A stretch of 19,334 nucleotides of DNA. It comes from SHLQ01 sp047638715. Lineage in GTDB: Bacteria; Actinomycetota; Acidimicrobiia; Acidimicrobiales; SHLQ01. The notes under the pieces were generated by a model that saw nothing but the letters and a program-made list of their open reading frames with translations, was not told the origin of the DNA and did no database searches. The stretch's first letter is position 1. Every line of letters starts with the position of its first letter. The position numbers and the translations under genes are program-made. Below, in pieces: positions 7,783 through 14,780 of this stretch. The stretch is from positions 1-19,334 of the forward strand of contig JBLIMK010000080.1 in NCBI GenBank assembly GCA_047638715.1. Direction: 5' to 3'.

Positions 7783-8814
7783 TCAGCGTTTACGTCGCCC
7801 TCGGCGTGGTCCGTTCGACGCTCGCTCACGCTCGACCACACGTTGTTCTGACTCGGCGAGTTCGTCCGCCATTGCGCGGTACCGGTCGATGCGACGAGGG
7901 TCGATCTCGCCGTTGTCGACAGCTTGCATGACCGCACAGCCAGGTTCGGCCCCATGGGCGCAATCGTTGAACCGGCACGACGCCGCCGCATCGGTGATGT
8001 CGGAAAAGACTTGCTGCAGCGCATCTTCAGCATCCCAAAGACCGACGGCGCGAATTCCAGGGGTATCGATGAGCACTCCGCCGGTGGGAATCCGCAACAT
8101 GTCGCGGGTGATCGTGGTGTGACGGCCCTTTGCATCGCCGGACCGAACGGGCTTCGTGTCTTGCACATCGGTTTTCATGAGGGCATTAACGAGCGAACTC
8201 TTCCCCGCACCCGACTCACCGAGGAGCGTGCCTGACCGATTCGGTTGCAAAAGTTCATGCACCCGGCCGAGGCCGACGCCGGACTCGATACTCGTGACCA
8301 CAACTTCAACGCCAGGTGCCACGGCTTGCACGATTCCAACGAGCTCGTCTCGACGGTCATCATCTGAGAGGTCGGCCTTCGTCAGGACGACGACGGGGGT
8401 AGACCCTGCATTCCACGCCAAGACGAGGAACCGTTCCAGTTTTCCGGCTCGAAACGGTCGGTCGAAACCGTGCACGAGAAAGACGATGTCGATGTTGGCC
8501 GACAGCGGTTGTTGTTCCTCGCGCTCACCTGGGTCTCGTCGAACGAGTGCGGTGCGACGCTCGAGGATCGCCTCGATCGCCCAGGTGCCGTCGTGTTCAC
8601 GAACCGCCACCCAATCGCCGGTGACCGGAGCGAGCGACGACTGAGACCGCTGCGAATCGGACATCGCACGGATGATCCCGGACTCGATCACGACATTGGA
8701 CTCTCCGCGCTCGACGCGGCTGATACGGCCAGGTTCCCCTGGAAATCCGCCGACTTCGAAAGTATCGGCCCATTCAGCATCCCAGCCGAAATGAACGAGT
8801 TCGGAACGATCCAC
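7783..8814 (-). CDS. rsgA: Ribosome small-subunit-dependent GTPase A (RsgA/YjeQ)
   Basis: Circularly permuted GTPase that assists late maturation of the 30S subunit in the cytoplasm. With GTG 8814 as start it has 343 residues. An OB-fold-like N-terminal part (~60-105, containing PVTGDWVAV) precedes the permuted G motifs: G4 TKAD (145-148), then G1 GESGAGKSS (199-207), the KGRHTT switch region (229-234) and G3 DTPGIR (250-255). The zinc finger follows with Cys280, Cys285, His287 and Cys293. The tail is basic (RRGRRKR), fitting rRNA contact. The frame is open up to 8910, but that would overlap the divergent gene. GTG 8814 is preferred because TACAGT sits exactly 7 nt before it, as for ftsH; GTG 8823 is an alternative start. 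Confidence 0.93.
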   Translation of the reverse strand: MDRSELVHFGWDAEWADTFEVGGFPGEPGRISRVERGESNVVIESGIIRAMSDSQRSQSSLAPVTGDWVAVREHDGTWAIEAILERRTALVRRDPGEREEQQPLSANIDIVFLVHGFDRPFRAGKLERFLVLAWNAGSTPVVVLTKADLSDDDRRDELVGIVQAVAPGVEVVVTSIESGVGLGRVHELLQPNRSGTLLGESGAGKSSLVNALMKTDVQDTKPVRSGDAKGRHTTITRDMLRIPTGGVLIDTPGIRAVGLWDAEDALQQVFSDITDAAASCRFNDCAHGAEPGCAVMQAVDNGEIDPRRIDRYRAMADELAESEQRVVERERASNGPRRGRRKR

Positions 8815-8856
8815 GACTGGCACTGTACTCAGCAGCCCGACTGGCACACTGAGAAC
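8815..8856. promoter_or_regulatory. Divergent promoter region rsgA / molybdopterin oxidoreductase with a 10-bp direct repeat
   Basis: In the 42 bp between the starts, TACAGT (complement of 8822-8827) is a good leaderless -10 for rsgA. Toward the plus strand, CACACT (8845-8850) lies 6 nt before ATG 8857 and is a weaker candidate of the same type. The sequence CGACTGGCAC occurs twice in direct orientation, at 8814-8823 and 8838-8847, 24 bp apart, each copy touching one of the candidate -10 boxes. It could be a regulator site or a chance duplication. Confidence 0.45.
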
Positions 8857-10554
8857 ATGGCCAACATCGACGAACCTGCGATGACTCCGGATGACGAGCC
8901 GGAGACACAAGACGACCGCTCAACCCCCGAGCGACTCTCGATCGGAACCAGCTGGTTCGCGGGCGCGATCGGCGCGGGCGTTGCCCTCGGCTTCGGCGAA
9001 TTCGCCGCTCGACTGAGCGCCGACCTGACATCGCTCGTCATCGGTGTCGGGGAACTCCTCATCGACATCACCCCTGGCAATGTCGTTGCCACGAGCATCA
9101 ACAACATCGGCACCCTGCAAAAGCCTCTCCTCGTGGGCGGCATCATCTTGGCCTCGCTCGCCATCGGCGGATGGCTGGGAATCAAGAGTCGCTCGAGCCG
9201 CCGCGCCGTTCCGGTCGGGTTCGCCGCATTCGGCCTATTCGGCGCTTACTCGACAGCGCGCAGCGACCTCACGAATGGCCTCGGGTCTGTCGTCGTTACA
9301 TTCCTCGCAGCAGGTCTCGGCGCACTGATCACCCTGGCCCTGCTCCAAATCGCGCGAAGCGAAATGGTCGCACAACCCGCCTCAAAATCGATTGCTCCCG
9401 AGAACGCCATCATCCCTGGTTCCCCGCTCAGCCAAGCCGCGAACCGACGCCATGTCCTCGCATTCGGGGGCGCTGCTGCCGGCGCCGTGGCGCTTACCGC
9501 TGCTGGCCGGCTCGGACGCACCAGCGTCGCTGAGCGAGCTCGCGACCAGATCCTCATCGACGCGGCGACTACCACCACCACCATTCCTGGCGCGGTAACG
9601 CCACCAACCCTGCGCCCAATACCGTCCGGGGCGTTCGACAACCTCGACGGCATCACCCAATTCATCACGCCGATCAACCCGACCGACGAGTTCTATCTCA
9701 TCGATACTGCGCTGACGAAGCCTCAGGTCGACCCCTCGACGTGGACCCTCACGATCAATGGCGAGTACGTCACCACTCCCGTCACGTACACCTACGAAGA
9801 GCTCCTCGCTCGCCCAATGATCGAGACGGAAGTGACTCTGTCATGTGTCTCGAACCCGGTAGGCGGAGACCTCGTCGGCAATGCTGTGTGGACTGGCATC
9901 CCGCTCACCGAGCTCTTCGAAGAAGCCGGCATCATCGATCCGACCAACGCCGAGACCCAAGTCTTTAGCCGCTCCGTCGACGGCTTCACCTGCGGCTTTC
10001 CAGTGCCACTCGCCTACGACGGACGCACAGCGATGCTCGCCCTCAAGATGAATGGCGAACCACTCCCGATCATCCACGGATTCCCGGCTCGCATCGTCGT
10101 TGCCGGCATCTATGGATACGTATCGGCGACCAAATGGGTCGAAGAGATCTCGATCACCGACTGGATCGGGGTCGACGGATTCTGGATGCCTCGCGGCTGG
10201 AGCAAAGAAGGACCGATCAAAACCCAATCGCGGATCGACGTCCCGCGACATGGAACAGAGCTCAACGCTGGCCCGACCGCGCTCGGCGGTATTGCGTGGT
10301 CGCCAACGATCGGGATCGATCGAGTCGAGGTCTCGTTCGGCGAGGACGATGTCTGGGTCCAAGCCGAGCTAGCCAACGTCGAGTCCGATGAGACCTGGAT
10401 TCAGTGGCGCTACGACTGGGACGCACCCGCCGGCGATTGGCTCATTCGTGTCCGGGCCACCGACAAGAACGGCTTTACACAATCGCCGATTTCGGTCGCC
10501 CCGGCACCGAATGGCGCCGAAGGTTTCCACACGATTGTGGTTCGGGTCGGCTAG
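8857..10554 (+). CDS. Membrane-anchored sulfite-oxidase-like molybdopterin-dependent oxidoreductase
   Basis: 565 residues in two parts. An acidic N-terminal tail (1-25) leads to about four or five hydrophobic segments (near 32-50, 57-70, 91-109, 117-131, 143-165). Then comes a twin-arginine-like segment NRRHVLAFGGAAAGAVAL (196-213), after which the catalytic part should lie outside the membrane. The oxidoreductase molybdopterin-binding domain runs from ~275 to ~450: DEFYLIDTAL, TLTINGEYV, and VTLSCVSNPVGGD with Cys330 as the expected Mo ligand, then WTGIPLTELFEEAG and HGFPARIVVAGIYGY. A C-terminal Ig-like, Mo-co dimerisation-type domain (~455-565) includes IGIDRVEVSFGEDDVW and WQWRYDW-like strands. 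Sulfite oxidase relatives oxidise sulfite or reduce S/N-oxides; the substrate here is unknown. ATG 8857 is chosen because the upstream open frame overlaps rsgA. The stop is 5 bp from the convergent AAA+ gene. Confidence 0.88.
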   Translation: MANIDEPAMTPDDEPETQDDRSTPERLSIGTSWFAGAIGAGVALGFGEFAARLSADLTSLVIGVGELLIDITPGNVVATSINNIGTLQKPLLVGGIILASLAIGGWLGIKSRSSRRAVPVGFAAFGLFGAYSTARSDLTNGLGSVVVTFLAAGLGALITLALLQIARSEMVAQPASKSIAPENAIIPGSPLSQAANRRHVLAFGGAAAGAVALTAAGRLGRTSVAERARDQILIDAATTTTTIPGAVTPPTLRPIPSGAFDNLDGITQFITPINPTDEFYLIDTALTKPQVDPSTWTLTINGEYVTTPVTYTYEELLARPMIETEVTLSCVSNPVGGDLVGNAVWTGIPLTELFEEAGIIDPTNAETQVFSRSVDGFTCGFPVPLAYDGRTAMLALKMNGEPLPIIHGFPARIVVAGIYGYVSATKWVEEISITDWIGVDGFWMPRGWSKEGPIKTQSRIDVPRHGTELNAGPTALGGIAWSPTIGIDRVEVSFGEDDVWVQAELANVESDETWIQWRYDWDAPAGDWLIRVRATDKNGFTQSPISVAPAPNGAEGFHTIVVRVG

Positions 10555-10559
10555 ATCAG

Positions 10560-11855
10560 CTACGCCGCAACATCTGCCTGGGTCTCCCAGACACCTGCGT
10601 CGTCGTTCTTGGTGAAATAGATGTTGGCGACACGGTCGATGGCGTTGCGGTCGAGCACCTTTGGGCGGCCCTCGTAATCGCAGATCGCGTTCAGCGTCTT
10701 GCAGAAGTCAGCTGGGTAGTACGGGCGCAAGTCCGTCCCGGTCTGATCCTTGATAAGCGCCTTGAGATAGTTGGCAGCCTCTTGATTGCAGCCGATCCCC
10801 ATGCCCTTGCACACAGCGGCGAGGATCTGGTCGAAAGCGGCATCATCGATCGCACCCACGAAGACCTTGTTCGGAATACGACGTGCAAACGCATCGTCGC
10901 CGAGTTGGTCCGGTCGCATGTTCGTCGAGAACACGACCTTGGCGTCGAACGGAATCGTAAACGCAGCGCCATGGGCCAGGGTCAGGAAGTCGATGCTGCG
11001 CGACAGGGGCACAATCCAGCGGTTGAGGAGCGCTTCAGGTGTCATCTTCTGGCGGCCGAAGTCGTCGATCACGAAGATGCCATTGTTCGATTTCATCTGC
11101 AGAGGAGCGCGGTAGACACCGGTCGAGTCGTCGCGTTCAAGATCGAGCTGTTTCGCGGTGAGCTCACCGCCCACGATCACGCACGGGCGCAGGCACAGAA
11201 CCCAACGATTGTCGAGACCAGCAGGCTGCGGGGTGACCGGTTCATGAATAGAAGGGTCGAAGACGGTGATGATCGAGCGATCGAACTCCACGGCTCGGGG
11301 CACGAGGACAGGATCCTTGTACATCTTGATCATCCGCTCGGCGAGGCTGGTCTTGCCGGTCCCAGGGGGGCCGTAGAGAAAGACTGCGCCTTTCGAGACG
11401 AGCGCTGGGCCGAGGTCGTCGAAGAAGCCCGGTTCGATGATGAGATCGTTGAATGCTTCGTTCAGTGTCGCAGCGGTGATTGGAGAGCGTCCAATTTGAG
11501 ACTCGACCATGGTGGTATAGACGTCGAGCGAGACCGGCGCTGCGCCGGCATACGACAGAGCTGCGCCACGACTGAGCGCTTCCGCCTTGCCCTTTTCGGT
11601 CGGAGCGAGAATGTAATCGCGACCATCCATGCCCTGGATCTCGAGCATCAAACGCTGGCGAAGTCCGTCGATCGTCGAGTCAACGATGCTCACTGAGAGC
11701 GCTGTCGCTACCGCCATTCGAGTGACCGATGAGCGACCGTCGAGCACGAGGCGCTGCAAAATGATGTCCTCGATCAAGTTGGCTGGAATGCCGAGCTCCT
11801 GCATCGTCGAAGGAGCGGACGGGTACGCGACAGCGGAGGCTTGGACCGTAGGCAT
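10560..11855 (-). CDS. AAA+ ATPase with N-terminal winged-helix-like region, function unassigned
   Basis: 431 residues. The N-terminal ~15-95 has a helix-turn-helix / winged-helix look (LIEDIILQRLVLDG ... VATALSVSIVDSTIDGLRQR ... YILAPTEKGK). The AAA+ module has Walker A YGPPGTGKT (162-169), Walker B GIFVIDDFG (259-267), a sensor-1-like VVFSTN with Asn312, and paired Arg325/Arg326 (DAFARRI) as arginine-finger candidates. Between Walker A and B lies a conserved-looking VFDPSIHEPV ... RWVLCLRPCVIVGGELT insert. I recognise this as a bacterial family usually annotated only as AAA ATPase, related to MoxR-like chaperones, with no established role. There is no signal peptide, so it should act in the cytoplasm. 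It is divergent from a large surface protein and convergent with the molybdopterin enzyme. ATG 11855 is the only good start; no Shine-Dalgarno precedes it, but GATTGT lies 6 nt upstream. Confidence 0.82.
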   Translation of the reverse strand: MPTVQASAVAYPSAPSTMQELGIPANLIEDIILQRLVLDGRSSVTRMAVATALSVSIVDSTIDGLRQRLMLEIQGMDGRDYILAPTEKGKAEALSRGAALSYAGAAPVSLDVYTTMVESQIGRSPITAATLNEAFNDLIIEPGFFDDLGPALVSKGAVFLYGPPGTGKTSLAERMIKMYKDPVLVPRAVEFDRSIITVFDPSIHEPVTPQPAGLDNRWVLCLRPCVIVGGELTAKQLDLERDDSTGVYRAPLQMKSNNGIFVIDDFGRQKMTPEALLNRWIVPLSRSIDFLTLAHGAAFTIPFDAKVVFSTNMRPDQLGDDAFARRIPNKVFVGAIDDAAFDQILAAVCKGMGIGCNQEAANYLKALIKDQTGTDLRPYYPADFCKTLNAICDYEGRPKVLDRNAIDRVANIYFTKNDDAGVWETQADVAA

Positions 11856-11875
11856 ATCGAAACAATCGTCAACTC

Positions 11876-11914
11876 TCAGCTGAACATGAGCACCAATTCA
11901 CCAAGCTCGGCCAT
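11876..11914 (-). CDS. Possible 12-codon leader ORF upstream of the AAA+ ATPase gene
   Basis: ATG at 11914 opens 12 codons (MAELGELVLMFS) and stops at TGA 11878-11876, 20 bp before the ATPase ATG. GGGAGGG (complement of 11924-11930) lies 9 nt before its ATG and is the best Shine-Dalgarno match in this intergenic region, whereas the ATPase start has none. It may be a leader peptide that lets ribosomes reach the ATPase start, or just chance. If the ATPase transcript starts at the GATTGT-linked site, this ORF is not transcribed. Confidence 0.3.
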   Translation of the reverse strand: MAELGELVLMFS

Positions 11915-11952
11915 CGTCAGGAACCCTCCCTAACCCCGGGCACCACGGCGCG

Positions 11953-11958
11953 TAGCCT
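11953..11958 (+). promoter_or_regulatory. Predicted -10 box of leaderless promoter for the RTX surface-protein gene
   Basis: TAGCCT is followed by exactly 7 nt and then ATG 11966, with no Shine-Dalgarno in between. This is the same arrangement as at ftsH and rsgA. Confidence 0.55.
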
Positions 11959-11965
11959 TTCGCCC

Positions 11966-14719
11966 ATGACGTCCCGCTCCGCGCATTCACGCCGTTTACT
12001 TCTCACGATGCTCCCGCTAGCGATCGTTGCCTCCCTACTGTCCACCGGAGCGCTGTCGAGCCAGGACGCTGTGCCCAACGAAGATGAAATCCTCGTCGTC
12101 TCCGAACCGCTGCTCCCTTCTTCGATCGTCTCAGTGTTGGGCGACTCCTTCATGGCCGCTCCGAGCGTCGCACCAATTCGGCCGGGAGGATGCGCCACCT
12201 CGTTCGCCGGTCCCGTCGAGCTCGCGGCCAGAACAGCCCCTGAAACCATCATCACGGTCGACAATCGATCGTGCGCAAATGCGTCCTTCCAGGCCGTGAC
12301 GGGCGAGCAACTACCCGGTATCGACGCTGAATCGGGCTTGGTGATCATCGGTGGAATCGGCCTTGAGTTCGATTGGAATTCGTTGGCCGCGCAATGTCTG
12401 GGTGAGGAGACGCGGTCAGCCGATGGTTGCCGTGAAGAGGCCAACCTTGCGAGAGCAACCGCGTCCAACTCGTTCTTTTCGTGGCGATCTCTGCTCCAAC
12501 AAGCGCATCGTCAGGCGCCCGATGCAACGATCGTGGTCGTTGCTCCCCCGGTTCCCGTGAGCACGCGGCCACTCGTTCTCGGAAGCGCCTGCTGCGGTTC
12601 ATCGACGGACGCCAACGGACAGGTTCGGGCGGTCTTTGACACAGCCGGGTCACTTCGACGAGCGGTTGCCGAATCGGTTCCCGAGATTCCAGTCCTCGTT
12701 ATCGAGACAGACGTTGTCTTCGAGGGCCATCGCATCGACGACGACGCGAACTGGCTCGTTTCGAAGGCAAACATGGTCGGTTCGCCAAACCGGCTCGGCG
12801 TCGCAGCTATCGCCGAGTTGATCGACGCTCTCATGCCCGTCGGCCTCCCTCCCACGGAAGCACCGGTTGCGCCCGCTGAAGTGGTCCTCGTCCTCGGGAC
12901 GACTCCCGATGACCAGCCGGCACTCGACGCCATATCGGCGGATGCCGCGGCCTGGTTCGATCGTTTCTCGGCGGCAGCTGTTTCACCTTCTGTTGCCATA
13001 GTGCCGTTGGCGGCCACCGCACCACCGACGACTGCTACCACCGCTGCACCACCGACGACTACTACCACCGCTGCACCACCGACGACTACTACCACTGCAC
13101 CAACCACGACGACCACCGCTGCACCAACCACGACGACTACCGCGGCGCCGGCAGTTCCCATCGTCGCTCCCAGCTACGCCTCGGCCGAACAACTCTCGCA
13201 GGCCCTCGCTGAACTCGAGATCACCGACGGTATCTCAACGCTGCAAGAGCTCGGAGCAGCCATCGAGACCGCCACCAACCTTCTCACGCCAACAGTTACC
13301 GATGCCACGATCGTCGTCCGTGCCCAAAACCTCACAATCGATCTGGCGAGTCAAGATGTGGTCAACGCCATTCGACGCACGGTGTTCGAGGCTGGCGCCA
13401 AGGTCATAATTTTGGTCGATGACGTCCGTTTCGCTGCTGCTCTCTCCAATGTCCTCACCGACTCCGGCGCCGCCATTGGGCTCACCCCGACCAACGAACT
13501 GGGTAGATCGCTGCCGGCGCCAAAAGCGCAACAAACACTCCAAGAACTGATCTTTCCCAAAGCGGTCGAAGGAGTGGTCGGACAGAATGTGCCCTTCGAA
13601 CTCGCGGTTCGTGCCACGAAGCAAACCAGCGCTGCAGTCACCTGGTTCATCGATGACATCGCAGTCGGCTCGGGACAACGAGCAGTCCTCAACACCGCCA
13701 GCCTTGCTGAAGGCACACACATCGGACGGGTCACCGTCGATGGTCAAACCGAAACCCTCGAGGCGCCATTCACCCTGACCATGACACGCGATGGCGACGG
13801 TCGTGACGACGCCCAACTCTGCGGCACGGCCTTCGATCCGCTCCCAATCGATGTCGACGGCGACGACTTGCCCGCCGAATGTGACAGCGACGACGACGGC
13901 GACGGCCTCCCAGACGACCTCGATCCCTGCAGATCCGATGCCACGAACGACCTGCGCGATCTCGATCTCGACGGCCTCCCCGACCATTGCGACGCAGACC
14001 CCGACGACGGGCCAGGGGCCGACACCGATGGCGACGGCTTCCCCAACCTCATCGACAACTGCCCGTCGGTCAGCCAAGTCAACCAATTCGATCAGGACGA
14101 CGACGGTCTAGGCAACGCGTGCGAGGGACGAATCAGCCCCGCCTGCACGATCATCGGCACCCAAGGCAACGACCGACTCAATGGGACTAATGGACCAGAC
14201 GTCATCTGCGGCCTGGGCGGAAATGACGTCATCACGACACTCGCCGGCGAAGACATCGTCTTCGGCGGTGACGGCGATGACCAGATTCATGGTGGTGTCG
14301 ACGCTGATCGGCTCTACGGCGGTGCTGGCAACGATCGACTCTTTGGAAACGGCGCGGCTGATGTTCTGATCGGCGGACCGGGCAATGACGAAATTCGAGG
14401 CGGGTTCGGCGCCGATGTCGCCTTCGGCGGTCGTGGGGCTGACACGCTCCTTGGAGATGCGGGCAGCGATGTTCTCTTCGGCGGACGCGGCGCCGATCTA
14501 CTTCGTGGCGGACCCGGACGCGACACACTCGCTGGTGATCGCGGCGCCGACACGATCTTCGGCGAGGACGGAGCCGACCTGATCTCGGGCGGACCGGGCA
14601 ACGACACGCTCGGAGGCGGACGCGGCGACGACGTACTCATCGACGTGTCGAGCACCGATTTTGCCCGAGGTGGTAGCGGCCTCGACATTATCGACGCCGC
14701 ACCCATTCGGGTGAGCTGA
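11966..14719 (+). CDS. Large secreted surface protein: degenerate SGNH-like domain, Thr/Pro linker, TSP3-like region, 18 RTX repeats
   Basis: 917 residues. Signal peptide: basic MTSRSAHSRR, then a hydrophobic core to ~30. Residues ~53-292 look like an SGNH-hydrolase fold: SVLGDSFMA with Ser61 in the GDS block, VIIGGIGLEFDW where GxND is expected, and a final SPNRLGVAAIAELI where active enzymes have DxxHPN..G. The catalytic Asp/His appear replaced (Met270, Ser273), so it is probably non-catalytic. Thr/Pro/Ala linker 351-395; a second alpha/beta-looking domain ~400-535; an Ig-like domain ~536-605; an Asp-rich, Cys-containing thrombospondin-type-3-like calcium region 607-720; then 18 nonapeptides GGxGxDxxx in unbroken register (731-892). 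RTX and TSP3 repeats bind calcium and fold outside the cell. No LPXTG motif or C-terminal membrane helix is seen. Divergent from the AAA+ ATPase; the start is supported by the signal peptide and the -10 spacing. Confidence 0.85.
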   Translation: MTSRSAHSRRLLLTMLPLAIVASLLSTGALSSQDAVPNEDEILVVSEPLLPSSIVSVLGDSFMAAPSVAPIRPGGCATSFAGPVELAARTAPETIITVDNRSCANASFQAVTGEQLPGIDAESGLVIIGGIGLEFDWNSLAAQCLGEETRSADGCREEANLARATASNSFFSWRSLLQQAHRQAPDATIVVVAPPVPVSTRPLVLGSACCGSSTDANGQVRAVFDTAGSLRRAVAESVPEIPVLVIETDVVFEGHRIDDDANWLVSKANMVGSPNRLGVAAIAELIDALMPVGLPPTEAPVAPAEVVLVLGTTPDDQPALDAISADAAAWFDRFSAAAVSPSVAIVPLAATAPPTTATTAAPPTTTTTAAPPTTTTTAPTTTTTAAPTTTTTAAPAVPIVAPSYASAEQLSQALAELEITDGISTLQELGAAIETATNLLTPTVTDATIVVRAQNLTIDLASQDVVNAIRRTVFEAGAKVIILVDDVRFAAALSNVLTDSGAAIGLTPTNELGRSLPAPKAQQTLQELIFPKAVEGVVGQNVPFELAVRATKQTSAAVTWFIDDIAVGSGQRAVLNTASLAEGTHIGRVTVDGQTETLEAPFTLTMTRDGDGRDDAQLCGTAFDPLPIDVDGDDLPAECDSDDDGDGLPDDLDPCRSDATNDLRDLDLDGLPDHCDADPDDGPGADTDGDGFPNLIDNCPSVSQVNQFDQDDDGLGNACEGRISPACTIIGTQGNDRLNGTNGPDVICGLGGNDVITTLAGEDIVFGGDGDDQIHGGVDADRLYGGAGNDRLFGNGAADVLIGGPGNDEIRGGFGADVAFGGRGADTLLGDAGSDVLFGGRGADLLRGGPGRDTLAGDRGADTIFGEDGADLISGGPGNDTLGGGRGDDVLIDVSSTDFARGGSGLDIIDAAPIRVS
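13019..13144 (+). repeat. In-frame tandem repeats encoding the Thr/Pro linker
   Basis: Five head-to-tail units: two of 27 bp (13019-13045, 13046-13072; one base apart) and three of 24 bp (13073-13096, 13097-13120, 13121-13144). Each begins GCACCA and encodes APPTTTTTA-like or APTTTTTA-like peptides. Unit length is a multiple of three, so gain or loss of units would change linker length without breaking the frame. Confidence 0.9.
14156..14641 (+). repeat. Eighteen 27-bp RTX calcium-binding repeats
   Basis: Residues 731-892 split into 18 consecutive 9-residue units of the form G-G-x-G-x-D-x-(L/I/V)-x with no insertion. Asp is present at position 6 in every unit (for example GGAGNDRLF, GGPGNDEIR, GGRGADTLL). 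A nineteenth, isolated unit GGSGLDIID follows at 902-910. RTX repeats form calcium-bound parallel beta-rolls. Confidence 0.92.
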
Positions 14720-14780
14720 CAGACACGAACCCGGCGATGGCGTCCCGACGTCGCTGGTCCATGTCGGCAAGACTCCTCCA

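Noticed and set aside
10404..11696. Plus-strand open frame of 430 codons across the AAA+ ATPase gene
   Set aside because: The opposite strand has intact Walker A and B motifs. The plus frame overlaps the end of the molybdopterin gene and has no plausible start signal or motif.
14730..14756. Imperfect hairpin between the RTX gene and glgB (GCGA..CGTC / GACG..TCGC)
   Set aside because: It needs a 3-nt bulge and a very small loop and has no T-rich tail, so it is too weak to call a terminator.
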